Origin: Mycobacterium gordonae
GTDB lineage: Bacteria > Actinomycetota > Actinomycetes > Mycobacteriales > Mycobacteriaceae
Length of the DNA: 64,000 bases
Assembly: GCF_017086405.1 (NCBI RefSeq)
Contig: NZ_CP070973.1
Location: 5,736,739 to 5,800,738 of the forward strand
Direction: 5' to 3'
Below the pieces are notes generated by a model. It was not told the DNA's origin. It worked only from the letters and a program-made list of their open reading frames with translations, and did no database searches. Each line of letters starts with the position of its first letter. Position 1 is the first letter of the stretch. Position numbers and translations under genes: made by a program. Positions 43,955-51,933 of the stretch are shown piece after piece.

Positions 43955-44392
43955 ATGGAAGACACCTGGGCGAACCGCGACCTACCCGTCCTGCAGGCTG
44001 TTGTGCAGATCTACGAAGAAACCGGCAGGCACCTGACCCGTGCGCGCGACATCGCACGCAAGACCGGATTCGACGAAGACACCACCCAGCGAGCTCTGCG
44101 CGCGCTTCAGACTGTTCCGTTTTTCGAAAAGGGGCCAACAGCGATGGGCGGGCAGGTCATCGCGGTAGGCCCGCCAATCGGCACCGCCTACCAGGTGGCC
44201 GGGGCCTGGCCCACGCCCGAGAGCATGGTCGAGCGGCTGATCGCCGCATTCGAGGCAGCCGCTAACGACGAGCAACTCGACGAACCCGAACGCACGCGGG
44301 CCCGGAAGATTCTGGACGGCTTGCTTTCAGGCGGGTCCAAGATCGCTATTGCCGCGCTCGGGAGCGCCGGCGGCCACGCACTGTACAGCTAA
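43955..44392 (+). CDS. Winged-helix-like hypothetical protein
   Basis: 145 residues. The N-terminal part reads as a helix-turn-helix (VVQIYEETGRHLTRARDIAR, KTGFDEDTTQRALRALQTVP), then a helical C-terminus (SMVERLIAAFEAAANDEQLD, RTRARKILDGLLSGGSKIAI) ending in a small-residue helix. The pattern is common in actinobacterial proteins of unknown role that join a wHTH to a helical or membrane-interacting end. Confidence 0.7.
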   Translation: MEDTWANRDLPVLQAVVQIYEETGRHLTRARDIARKTGFDEDTTQRALRALQTVPFFEKGPTAMGGQVIAVGPPIGTAYQVAGAWPTPESMVERLIAAFEAAANDEQLDEPERTRARKILDGLLSGGSKIAIAALGSAGGHALYS

Positions 44393-44415
44393 GCGCGCAA
44401 AGGCTATTCAGGAAC

Positions 44416-44739
44416 TTAGTTGCGGCTCGGGTCGCGATTCGGCGAATCGTTTCCCACTACCGTGCCGTCAGGCGTTGCCACCTCAAGCCATTCGTACTCG
44501 TTCAACTGACGGGGTCGGCGGCCCGGCTCGGTCACGGTCAACAGCCAATCTTGATCGATGTTGACGGTCGTGCCGTCAGGGAGGATCTCGACCTCACCAT
44601 TGACGCGCCGAACACTTATATCGGGCGGCCCTGCGGGGTTTCGTTCGATCATGAGGTTGATTGTCGCAGTGACTGCACGAACTAGGAAGTTAGCTACTGC
44701 CGGGTTTTGAGGGGGCAATAGGTCGGCATAGCGTGACAT
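44416..44739 (-). CDS. Small hypothetical protein on the opposite strand
   Basis: 107 residues from MSRYADLLPPQNPAVANFLV (44739); the open frame extends to 44922 but overlaps the next gene's start. Contains RAVTATINLMIERNPAGPPD ISVRRVNGEVEIL-type beta strands and DGTTVNIDQDWLLTVTEPG. It is convergent with the wHTH gene and divergent from the membrane-protein gene. Family not recognised. Confidence 0.5.
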   Translation of the reverse strand: MSRYADLLPPQNPAVANFLVRAVTATINLMIERNPAGPPDISVRRVNGEVEILPDGTTVNIDQDWLLTVTEPGRRPRQLNEYEWLEVATPDGTVVGNDSPNRDPSRN

Positions 44740-44850
44740 AGCGGATCCGCTGATCGCGGTAAACCGGGCCTGAAGGCCGATATCGCCCGCGACGGGCGAT
44801 CGTTTCTCAGCAGCCTCGTGCTGCGGCAGCCGCGGGCGTAATGTCAGCTC

Positions 44851-45237
44851 ATGGCCAGGCACGCGTGCGCAGGTTGCGGACTTGAAGCTCGTTGCTCGCA
44901 CGGTAGTTGGACGGATCGGCACCCGGCCGCGACCGTCGCGCTAGGAGTCCCGTCGGTGCTGTTCACTCTCGCAGCGGTCGGTGCCTACCCATTCATCCTC
45001 ATCCCGCTGATCGTGGTCGGCGCAGTGGTATGGCTGGACCGCAGACAGCGGGCCCGGGCGGCGATCGCATCCCGAGCCGACTACGAGCACCATCAGTTGA
45101 TGGCCGCGTCGGTGAAGTGGCAGCCCGTGGGCGCATCAGCACGCCCCGGCCCCACCGGGTTGCCAACCCTGCCGCCACGCCGGCGCCCGGCCGACCACCG
45201 GTCGATCACAGAGCCAATCCGAAGAGAACCAAGTTGA
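44851..45237 (+). CDS. Small two-helix membrane protein
   Basis: 128 residues. A Cys/His motif (HACAGCGLEARCSHG) precedes a hydrophobic pair (VALGVPSVLFTLAAVGAYPF and ILIPLIVVGAVVWLD), then a basic tail. Its stop overlaps the TTG start of the next gene (TTGA), so translation is coupled. Function unknown. Confidence 0.6.
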   Translation: MARHACAGCGLEARCSHGSWTDRHPAATVALGVPSVLFTLAAVGAYPFILIPLIVVGAVVWLDRRQRARAAIASRADYEHHQLMAASVKWQPVGASARPGPTGLPTLPPRRRPADHRSITEPIRREPS

Positions 45238-45734
45238 CTACCCACGATCCGTATGACGTCGCCGAAGCACTCGCCAACGCCGCTGATCCATGCCCGACCG
45301 AAGGCATCCGCAGCTCGATATTTCTGTCCCTCCATGCGGGTGAGCCGTACTTCGCGCTGTATGACCTGATCTCAGCAATCACGAAGGCGCACTTCCCCAT
45401 TCCGCGGGATATCCTTCGCGCCGTACGCGACTGCGCGGACTGGTATCTCCACGCGGGCAGCGACCACCTTGACGACATGACAGTGAAGATGCACCAGTTG
45501 GCCGCCAGCATCGAGGATGCCGACTCAGTCGCCGGCACGATCAGCACATTCGGTGACGCCCACATGGGCTGGGACATCCTCGTCGACGCCGGCCTCGATA
45601 ACGATTCCCCGGCCTCGGACAAGGCCGAGGCCATCCGCGGCTGGCTCGCAGCTAACCGGCCGGGATGGGCGCTGCGCTACCACTTGTCCTATGAGGGGCT
45701 CGGCTATCTCCTCGACGAGGCAACACGGGCATGA
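45234..45734 (+). CDS. Element protein coupled to NADAR gene
   Basis: 166 residues with TTG start at 45234, overlapping the previous stop by 4 bp and overlapping the NADAR ATG by 4 bp (ATGA). Contains SLHAGEPYFALYDLISAITK, RDILRAVRDCADWYLHAGSD and KAEAIRGWLAANRPGWALRY. It is an alpha-helical soluble protein and not a recognised family. The tight coupling suggests a functional partner of the NADAR protein. Confidence 0.65.
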   Translation: MTTHDPYDVAEALANAADPCPTEGIRSSIFLSLHAGEPYFALYDLISAITKAHFPIPRDILRAVRDCADWYLHAGSDHLDDMTVKMHQLAASIEDADSVAGTISTFGDAHMGWDILVDAGLDNDSPASDKAEAIRGWLAANRPGWALRYHLSYEGLGYLLDEATRA

Positions 45735-46210
45735 GCGGGTTATGGGTGCCGGTGATTGACCGGTTCCGTGGTGAGCACTTCTTTCTGTCGAACTTCTATC
45801 CCGCTATCACACCGCACCGTGGCCGAATATTCGCGACGAGCGAGCACGCGTACATGGCAGCAAAGACCGACGACACGGATGCCCGCGCGGCCATCCTTGC
45901 CTCAGTAGATCCGTTGGAGGCGCAGCGGATTGGCCGCGCGGCGCCACTCGTAGACGGGTGGGATCGCAGCCGCTTCCCCGTGATGGAGGAGATCGTCACC
46001 GCGAAATTCACTCACAACCTTGATTTGGCCGCGCAGCTCCACGCAACAACCGGCAGCCTGCTGTTGGAAGGCAACGACTGGCACGACCAGACCTGGGGAT
46101 CATGCCGGTGCGATGAGCATCACGACATCCCGGGCGCGAATGCCCTGGGCGTCATCCTGATGGCCATGCGGCTGAGACTGTTCGCAAAGCGGCCTTCGTT
46201 AGAACCCTGA
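45731..46210 (+). CDS. NADAR (YbiA-like) domain protein
   Basis: 159 residues with the NADAR family motifs: DRFRGEHFFLSNFYPAITPH, ATSEHAYMAAKTDD, GRAAPLVDGW, TAKFTHNLDLAAQLHATTG, NDWHDQTWGSC and GANALGVILMAMRLRL. NADAR enzymes are N-glycosidase-like. Related proteins remove ADP-ribose from guanine in DarT1-type toxin-antitoxin systems and also occur in phages. No DarT-like ADP-ribosyltransferase is visible nearby, so it could be an anti-defence factor or an antitoxin-like module with the coupled upstream gene. Confidence 0.9.
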   Translation: MSGLWVPVIDRFRGEHFFLSNFYPAITPHRGRIFATSEHAYMAAKTDDTDARAAILASVDPLEAQRIGRAAPLVDGWDRSRFPVMEEIVTAKFTHNLDLAAQLHATTGSLLLEGNDWHDQTWGSCRCDEHHDIPGANALGVILMAMRLRLFAKRPSLEP

Positions 46211-46252
46211 CCAAAGTACAGCAATGCGATTGACTAGACGACAACGAGGAGT

Positions 46253-46918
46253 ATGCACCGGATGAGGGTGGAAGACTGGATCCCCATCATCGCGCCAACA
46301 CTAGCTCTGGTCGGTGTCTTGGTCACCGTCAGCTCGGCGAGTAGGACTTATCGGCGCGGGCAAGCGGAAGGCCGAAAGGACCGCCAGAGGGCCTTGATCG
46401 CTCAACTAATCATCGATACCAGACGCTTACTCGACAGCCTCAGCGTATTCGTTCCAGCGGCCGGCAAGTTCCAGGAGCGCGACCTGACCGAATGGGTCGA
46501 CACCGATTCTGGCCGCAGGCACAGTCAGCTCACTCAAGCCGTCCAGGAAGCCACTATCAAAGCCCTCTGTGAAATCAGCAACCCGAAACTTCGACCGCTG
46601 ATCATTCAGCTGGCGGTGCAGCATCGCGGGCTGATGACGGGCGAAGATGCCGAACCCCTGCACGACCACCGGCTGGGCGACAAACAGCGCTTCGAAGCAG
46701 TGCTTGTTGTGCTGCAACGTGTTTGGGCAATGCGGAACACATGCGGTCAACTCGAGGTCGCGGCAATCGACGTGCTTCCGGTCGAAATCGATCTGCCCAC
46801 ATTTCGAAGCAGACTGCAGCTGAAACGATCACAGCGGATACCGCAGTCATCGCATCCCGTCCAATCGGCAGAAGCCCCAAGCGCAGAAGAGGAGACATCC
46901 GTATCTAAAGGGGATTGA
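46253..46918 (+). CDS. Single-pass membrane protein paired with HEPN gene
   Basis: 221 residues. N-terminal hydrophobic helix (IIAPTLALVGVLVTVSS, about 10-28) followed by a basic stretch (SRTYRRGQAEGRKDRQR), then a helical domain (LIIDTRRLLDSLSVFVPAAG, KALCEISNPKLRPLIIQLAV, RFEAVLVVLQRVWAMRNTCG) and a low-complexity tail. One base separates its stop from the next ATG. The architecture (membrane anchor plus cytosolic helical domain) is seen in many abortive-infection gene pairs, but no known family is recognised. Confidence 0.7.
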   Translation: MHRMRVEDWIPIIAPTLALVGVLVTVSSASRTYRRGQAEGRKDRQRALIAQLIIDTRRLLDSLSVFVPAAGKFQERDLTEWVDTDSGRRHSQLTQAVQEATIKALCEISNPKLRPLIIQLAVQHRGLMTGEDAEPLHDHRLGDKQRFEAVLVVLQRVWAMRNTCGQLEVAAIDVLPVEIDLPTFRSRLQLKRSQRIPQSSHPVQSAEAPSAEEETSVSKGD

Positions 46919-46919
46919 G

Positions 46920-48059
46920 ATGTATTTACACAGTCGGACCAAGCGATGGCTCGGCGTACTGCAGAAAGCCCAGTCGGTAATGCAGCTGGCCAAACGGACC
47001 GTCGACGGATACGCCGAGGCGGCCACCCGTATGTCGGGAATGGGAGTCATAAGCGAGCGAGATCAGCAAGTGATGACGCTCCCGGCGCGGGATTCCATCG
47101 CTCTGACGTTTGAAAGCCAACGGTTAGGTGGTAACTCTTGGCTCGCAGGAATCCTCGATCCGGTCTCGCAAGCGCTCAAAGGGTTTTCGTTCGGCGCAGG
47201 ATTCTCCGATAGCGTCGAGGCTCTCAAATCCGCCGCAGAGGCCACGATACCGCTCCTGCAGCAGCGCATCACGGAGGCAGAGTCATCGATCGACGAGATC
47301 GTCGAAGAATTGGAACGGGCGTTTCTGATCTCGTTAGTCGTTACCTTGACGTCGCACAACGTGCTGCTAAAAAAGGTAGCGGAATGGGAAAGGCCCCACG
47401 AACGATTCCTGCAAGGCCATCTTCCCGAAGATGTCGGTCACTACTTCGACGTCAAGACGCTGACATACGTTGGTACCGGTGGACCCGGCCGCATCCACAT
47501 GCAGGACCTTGTGCTAGCGGTCGACGCCGGTGTCACGGTATGGATGGCTGTAGGTGGTAGCGACAATCTCGACAACTATCCCGAGGTGCAGGCGGTTGCG
47601 TATGCTCAATGGTTCACCTACGCGTTTGCCCTCTGGGAAGAACAATTCCGAGGCCGGATTGCAACCTACTTCGATAAGCGCTGCGACGACCGTATCCGCC
47701 GCAGCGACGTGCTCTACGACTACTTCGGCGACGTCCGATTGATTCGAAATGACTTCGTGCACAACAAGGGTATCTGCAAAGAGTCAGCCGACCTAAAGCT
47801 GTTGCAGCAGTGGGGTCTTAGCCGCGGTCAGCCGATCGAGATAACCGCCGAGCAGATGATGTCGCTCATCGACCTCTTTCCCCGCGACAAACTGCGCACG
47901 GCGCCAACACCGCAACCCCCGGGCGAAATGCAAAAAGTACCCGGGAAAGTAGACCCACACCTTCTCGAAGATGTCCAGCAACGCGCCCAGCAACTCGAAC
48001 TCACAGACGACGAACTTGCCAACGCCGCATTATCAGCATGGCTCACATCCAACAGCTGA
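46920..48059 (+). CDS. HEPN-domain protein, candidate RNase toxin
   Basis: 379 residues. Helical N-terminal half, then a region with YAQWFTYAFALWEEQFRGRI, DVLYDYFGDVRLIRNDFVHN and LKLLQQWGLSRGQPIEITAE. The RNDFVH motif fits the HEPN R-phi-x3-H active site (R, polar N, three residues, H), and the surrounding FGDVRLIRNDFVHNKG resembles the MAE-type HEPN domains found in defence and toxin-antitoxin loci. HEPN proteins usually cut RNA and need a silencing partner, a role the membrane protein upstream could play. The C-terminus ends in a helical tail (LELTDDELANAALSAWLTSN). Confidence 0.75.
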   Translation: MYLHSRTKRWLGVLQKAQSVMQLAKRTVDGYAEAATRMSGMGVISERDQQVMTLPARDSIALTFESQRLGGNSWLAGILDPVSQALKGFSFGAGFSDSVEALKSAAEATIPLLQQRITEAESSIDEIVEELERAFLISLVVTLTSHNVLLKKVAEWERPHERFLQGHLPEDVGHYFDVKTLTYVGTGGPGRIHMQDLVLAVDAGVTVWMAVGGSDNLDNYPEVQAVAYAQWFTYAFALWEEQFRGRIATYFDKRCDDRIRRSDVLYDYFGDVRLIRNDFVHNKGICKESADLKLLQQWGLSRGQPIEITAEQMMSLIDLFPRDKLRTAPTPQPPGEMQKVPGKVDPHLLEDVQQRAQQLELTDDELANAALSAWLTSNS

Positions 48060-48171
48060 AAAGGCTTTCGCTAATTTTTCGCTGATCGTGGCACTGCCGC
48101 GGTGGCGCAGCCCCCCGGCGTCCCCTGTGAGGCGGCGACGCAGCTCCTGCATATGGGTGGCACAGCGACAC

Positions 48172-48546
48172 TCAACGCGACCGCCGCACCGGTACCAGCA
48201 TGTCGTCGGCTTGCACCATGAGCACCACCCATTTGCCGTGCTCGACCTGCATCTCAACGATCGCCTCCGCAAGCCCTGGCAGCGCGGCGCCCAGGTCCGG
48301 GAACTCCAGTCGCCCCAGGTGATGGCACCATCCCGGCAGCTTCACTGGCTCCCCCCGCTCCAACGCCGGCAACAACCTCCAGTGCTGAAGCATGTGGTCC
48401 GGGCATGGCTTGCCCTGCTGGCCGGCCTCCGTGTAGCGCCAGCGCGGGTCCGGCCGCGGCACCTGCTCATGCTCCAATATGCGCGCATACAGGCCGGGAA
48501 CTCGAAGCGCCCGACTGCCGCCTGATGATTGCCTAGCTCGAGCCAC
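48172..48546 (-). CDS. Element protein, unknown
   Basis: 124 residues, basic N-terminus, PGLYARILEHEQVPRPDPRW, CPDHMLQHWRLLPALERG and EAIVEMQVEHGKWVVLMVQA. Overlaps the next gene's stop by 14 bp, consistent with a compact operon. No recognised family. Confidence 0.6.
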   Translation of the reverse strand: MARARQSSGGSRALRVPGLYARILEHEQVPRPDPRWRYTEAGQQGKPCPDHMLQHWRLLPALERGEPVKLPGWCHHLGRLEFPDLGAALPGLAEAIVEMQVEHGKWVVLMVQADDMLVPVRRSR

Positions 48547-49135
48547 GGTCCCACCTCACATGCGCCGCGTGAGCAGCCTTGCGCGACGTCTTCGACTGCG
48601 GCTCAGGCAAATCGGTGCTCACCGCCTTGAGCAGCTTCGCGACACTGCTCTCAAGCAGCCGGATCTCCGTCGACAATTTCACCCGGACCTTGTCGTCATC
48701 GCTGGCCAAATACCGCGCGGTCAAGTCGACCTTGCGATCAACGGCATCCGCGGCCATCTCCACCACCACGCGCTCTGCAGCCGACCAGGTCAGAGCGTCA
48801 TCACCCGCCAAGCCACGGTCCTCGCTGTTCTCCGCCATCTCCGCAGCAAGGGCGTCAAGCAGAGCAACAGCCTCCGCCGAGCGGTTACCGGCAGTGTTGC
48901 CGGCGCCAGCACCATTGGTGCTATCCGCCTGCCGGCCACCAGCCCGCCGGCGCCGCGGCGCCCTGGCGGCCACCGCCGCATCTGTGACACCGGTGTCACA
49001 CTTATCGGCCCGTTTGTCACACTTATCGCCCACGGCGGCCCGCCGCGCGCGCTGCCTACACGCCGGCGAACAGTACTGTGCGCCCGCCCGGCCGAGAAAC
49101 CCGTTTTTGCAGCTAGCGCACGTTTTCTTAGCCAT
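48533..49135 (-). CDS. Element protein with zinc finger, possible small terminase-like
   Basis: 200 residues from MAKKTCASCKNGFLGRAGAQ (49135), where the C-x2-C and YCSPACRQRARR pair would bind zinc. It is followed by a Gly/Asn linker and a helical C-terminus (LLESSVAKLLKAVS, SRKAAHAAHVRWDRG). The helical plus basic end recalls small terminase subunits or phage replication accessory proteins, but that is speculation. An ATG at 49144 is possible. Confidence 0.55.
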   Translation of the reverse strand: MAKKTCASCKNGFLGRAGAQYCSPACRQRARRAAVGDKCDKRADKCDTGVTDAAVAARAPRRRRAGGRQADSTNGAGAGNTAGNRSAEAVALLDALAAEMAENSEDRGLAGDDALTWSAAERVVVEMAADAVDRKVDLTARYLASDDDKVRVKLSTEIRLLESSVAKLLKAVSTDLPEPQSKTSRKAAHAAHVRWDRGSS

Positions 49136-49144
49136 GACCACCAC

Positions 49145-49534
49145 GCAAAGAACCGAGGTTCTTCTGGGACCTCAGTCGTCGATCTGGGGCGGATCCGGGC
49201 CGGATATCTGTGACAGAAACCCTGCGCTGATGCGTGCAGGCAGCATATTTCACAGAACCCCGCGGCGTTCCGCCCTTCCCCACCCGGAGGGGGGGTACCC
49301 ATGGGGGGTGGGGCTGGCGTTGGGCGGCTGGTTGCGTGGCGCTGTGCGTGGCCGTGTGGCTCTGTCGCGTTGTCGCGCTGGTGATCAGGCGGGCAACCGT
49401 CACGCTGGTCGTGTCGGTTGGGTTGTTGGCGGCGGCCGTGCGCAGGTACGCGCTCGTGCCATTGTCCAGGGCCGTCATGGTGCGTCCTTGCCTCGTTGCA
49501 GTAGAGGTTTGACGCCGGCCGCCGCCAAGTCTCA
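49145..49534. other. Non-coding or poorly coding stretch with G-rich inverted repeat
   Basis: This 390-bp interval lies between the zinc-finger gene and the next small ORF. A minus-strand open frame across it is low complexity and I do not accept it as a gene. Around 49280-49320 is a G/C-rich inverted repeat (arms CTTCCCCACCC and GGGTGGGG) containing GGTACCCATGG. Confidence 0.45.
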
Positions 49535-49735
49535 TTAGCCGCTGCCTTCGATTGCGGCCAGGCGTATTTCGAGTTGGTGTACGGCGGTGAGTAGGGCGCG
49601 CATGCTGTGTGAGGTAGGCACGGGCTCGGTGGCGGCCGTGTTGCCTAGTGGGGTGGTCTTGGCGGGCCAGGACTCACGCAGGGCGCGGGTGATGGGCGGT
49701 AGTTGGTCGAGTGGCGTGTCGAATGCATCTGGCAT
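49535..49735 (-). CDS. Small element protein, unknown
   Basis: 66 residues (MPDAFDTPLDQLPPITRALR) with a helical C-terminal half (MRALLTAVHQLEIRLAAIEG). Lies 16 bp downstream of the previous stop on the same strand. No family recognised. Confidence 0.5.
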   Translation of the reverse strand: MPDAFDTPLDQLPPITRALRESWPAKTTPLGNTAATEPVPTSHSMRALLTAVHQLEIRLAAIEGSG

Positions 49736-49751
49736 TGCGTTCCTTTCGGCG

Positions 49752-50627
49752 TTAGCCGGTGGGTGCGGGCTCGGTCTTGTTCGGTGATCCGTAGGTCGAT
49801 CCGTAGGTCACTTGGACGTTGGTTGGTCGTGGGCCGATCTGTCGGGGTTGGGGGTTGGCTTTGGTCTTGCGTTGCCGCCACAGGGTGCGCAGTTGCGCGA
49901 TGGTGGGGATCCAGGGTTCGGCTTGCGATGTCGCTAGCCAGATGAGCTGTGGGACGGGTTCGGTGGGCCATGGTTCTGTGCGATCCCGCCGGCCGTCCAG
50001 GCGGATGGTTCGGGGTGTGAGGTCAGGCTGTCGCCAGTGTGGCCAAATGTCGTCGAGGTTGCGTAGGAATAGGTCGCTCGCGGGGTGTTCGCCGGTGCCG
50101 GTGCTCGGCCGCGCTGAGATGACGATGTCTTGCGGCACGTGCGACTCTTGGGCGTTGCGCAGCTGTTGGTAGTCGCGGGCGAGTTCGGACAGCTGTTTCC
50201 ACTGTGGGCCGACGCCTTTGTCGATCGCGGTTTCGGCGTTGTTGGCGCCGTCGAGCTGGTCGACCAGTTCCCGGGCGTTGTCGAGAAGTTCGACAAGCTT
50301 GCCGTGGTAGGCGCGTAGGACGGCGTCCGTGTCGGGCACGGAGGTCTTGGCGCGGTTGTCGGCGTCGGCGATGAATCTGACAAGGATGTTGCGGCGCTTG
50401 GTCGTTAGGTCTTGCTGCGCGCTTCGTTCGATTACGGCGGCGATCCACTCGTCGGTGACGGCTCCTGCAGTGAACGGGTCAGGGACCGGGGGCTGGGGTT
50501 CGGTCGCGCTGTACAGGTCGGCCAGCTTTTGACGTGCCTGGTTGGCGAGACGTACCGCGGTGTGATGCGCTTCCGGTGCGAGCCGGCCCTCGGTCGAGGC
50601 TAGGAATTGGTCCATGGATTCGATCAT
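49752..50627 (-). CDS. Helical element protein, unknown
   Basis: 291 residues rich in helices (TAVRLANQARQKLADLYSAT, RAYHGKLVELLDNARELVDQ) with a C-terminal segment WPHWRQPDLTPRTIRLDGRR and a QLIWLATSQAEPWIPT patch. Start ATG at 50627 overlaps the previous stop. It may be a structural or regulatory factor of the element. No family recognised. Confidence 0.65.
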   Translation of the reverse strand: MIESMDQFLASTEGRLAPEAHHTAVRLANQARQKLADLYSATEPQPPVPDPFTAGAVTDEWIAAVIERSAQQDLTTKRRNILVRFIADADNRAKTSVPDTDAVLRAYHGKLVELLDNARELVDQLDGANNAETAIDKGVGPQWKQLSELARDYQQLRNAQESHVPQDIVISARPSTGTGEHPASDLFLRNLDDIWPHWRQPDLTPRTIRLDGRRDRTEPWPTEPVPQLIWLATSQAEPWIPTIAQLRTLWRQRKTKANPQPRQIGPRPTNVQVTYGSTYGSPNKTEPAPTG

Positions 50628-50932
50628 TAGCGGTTCTCCTTTTTGAAGCGGCGTTCGGCCTCAGCGCGGCCAGCCGCACCTTGACCGGAACGCGGTGTGT
50701 CGGGGCCTGGCCGCGCCGGTGTCGGCGCGCCGAATCTTTGGGCAGCGGCCTCTTTCCCGCCGGCGCCAGGGAGCCGCTCTGGCGCGCCGCCTGAGTCGGC
50801 GCTTTGCGGCGGGGGTTCTTGCTGATCGCCGGAAGGGTTCGCGGGTGTCCGGACGCGTTCAACCAGAGCGTTCCAGTCCGTGTCTGACAGGCTCCTCAGA
50901 TGTTGCTCGAACGCTTCGGCGATGTCGCCCAT
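50627..50932 (-). CDS. Low-complexity small element protein
   Basis: 101 residues: helical head (AEAFEQHLRSLSDTDWNALV ERVRT split) and a long Pro/Gly-rich tail. It overlaps the upstream HTH gene by 74 bp, so a shorter start near 50863 is possible. Function unknown. Confidence 0.5.
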   Translation of the reverse strand: MGDIAEAFEQHLRSLSDTDWNALVERVRTPANPSGDQQEPPPQSADSGGAPERLPGAGGKEAAAQRFGAPTPARPGPDTPRSGQGAAGRAEAERRFKKENR

Positions 50933-51281
50933 TTGCCCTCTCCTTCGCGTACTCGATCACTGCGTGGCGTTTGTAAACGATTCGACCGCCGATGATCTCG
51001 CCGTCTAGATCTGGGCGGAGGCGCCGGACCTGTCGGGCGCAGATTCCCAGCAAGCCCGCCGCCTCCGCTGTGGTAACCAATTCAACCGTCTCCAATGATT
51101 CACTGCCGCTGTCAGTTTCATGTCCCGCTGGGGACATTCCGCTGGTCAGGGACGCGAGGTCGAACCGCTTACCGAGTTCGATCATCCAGTGCGGCACTAC
51201 GATTCCAGCCCGGCATCGGCGATCCACCAATTCACTGACGCAGTACAACGCCTTTTCGACGTCATTCGCAGAGAGCTGCAC
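50859..51281 (-). CDS. HTH (excisionase/MerR-like) protein
   Basis: 140 residues. C-terminal region VTTAEAAGLLGICARQVRRL RPDLDGE and GGRIVYKRHAVIEYAKERAN is a winged-HTH of excisionase/MerR type, with an acidic linker and an N-terminal helical part. Likely a regulator of element genes. Confidence 0.7.
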   Translation of the reverse strand: MQLSANDVEKALYCVSELVDRRCRAGIVVPHWMIELGKRFDLASLTSGMSPAGHETDSGSESLETVELVTTAEAAGLLGICARQVRRLRPDLDGEIIGGRIVYKRHAVIEYAKERANGRHRRSVRATSEEPVRHGLERSG

Positions 51282-51296
51282 GCGAACCGTTCCCTG

Positions 51297-51620
51297 TCAC
51301 CACGGCTCGTCGCCTTCCGGATCGAAGTCGTCGGCGGCGTCCGGCATCGGGGGCTTTTGCTCTGCTAGCTCGGCGTAATGCTCAGTGATACCGGCAAGGA
51401 TGCGCTCGACGCGGACCCGGGCACGCGCCGTACCTTGGTGCTCGACGAGGGCTTGAATCCAGTTGCGGGTCAACGCATAGACTAATTCCGGGCCAGCGCC
51501 GAGCGCATCTTTCATTGCAGCGTCATACCTTTGGCGGTCGTCGTCAAAGACGGCCAGGGCGAGACGGGCGGCGCGGGCCTGGTCTTCGAGGCCGAGAGCC
51601 TGTGGCGGCATGGTGCTCAT
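51297..51620 (-). CDS. Small element protein, unknown
   Basis: 107 residues, helical, with QARAARLALAVFDDDRQRYD and NWIQALVEHQGTARARVRVE. The start overlaps the stop of the next upstream gene by 4 bp, so it belongs to the coupled replication-module operon. Family not recognised. Confidence 0.6.
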   Translation of the reverse strand: MSTMPPQALGLEDQARAARLALAVFDDDRQRYDAAMKDALGAGPELVYALTRNWIQALVEHQGTARARVRVERILAGITEHYAELAEQKPPMPDAADDFDPEGDEPW

Positions 51621-51892
51621 CGGTAGACCAGCTCCAATTCCGCGTTGTAGTCCCGCCGTGCCCAGTACTGAAGGCAGTCGACATACGATTCGGATCCAGT
51701 GGCCGCCATTGCTTCTCGGGCGCGGCGGCGGCCGCGTTTAATCCACATGTGGGGAATGCGCATGGCGCCGGCGACGATAGGCAATGCTTCGATTGCGCAG
51801 GGGTCGACGCCGTAAAGCAATGCTGTGCCTCGGGAGTCGATCATCTGTTGGCCTGCGATCTCTCGGATAGTGATGGTCATCGTGTTAGTCAT
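51617..51892 (-). CDS. Small element protein, unknown
   Basis: 91 residues from MTNTMTITIREIAGQQMIDS (51892; ATG 51880 also possible). The stretch GAMRIPHMWIKRGRRRAREA could be a helix-turn-helix with a basic patch. Overlaps the next ORF by 4 bp. Confidence 0.6.
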   Translation of the reverse strand: MTNTMTITIREIAGQQMIDSRGTALLYGVDPCAIEALPIVAGAMRIPHMWIKRGRRRAREAMAATGSESYVDCLQYWARRDYNAELELVYR

Positions 51893-51933
51893 CTCGCTGT
51901 ATGTCCCTTCGTTGTGGTTGAATCTTGAGTTGG

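Noticed and set aside
49295..49312. TACCC-N5-GGGTG close to the RicR consensus
   Set aside because: One mismatch and no promoter context; it is part of the G-rich inverted repeat.
49128..49535. 135-codon minus-strand ORF in the element
   Set aside because: Low-complexity Thr/Arg/Pro sequence crossing a G-rich inverted repeat, and it overlaps the next gene.
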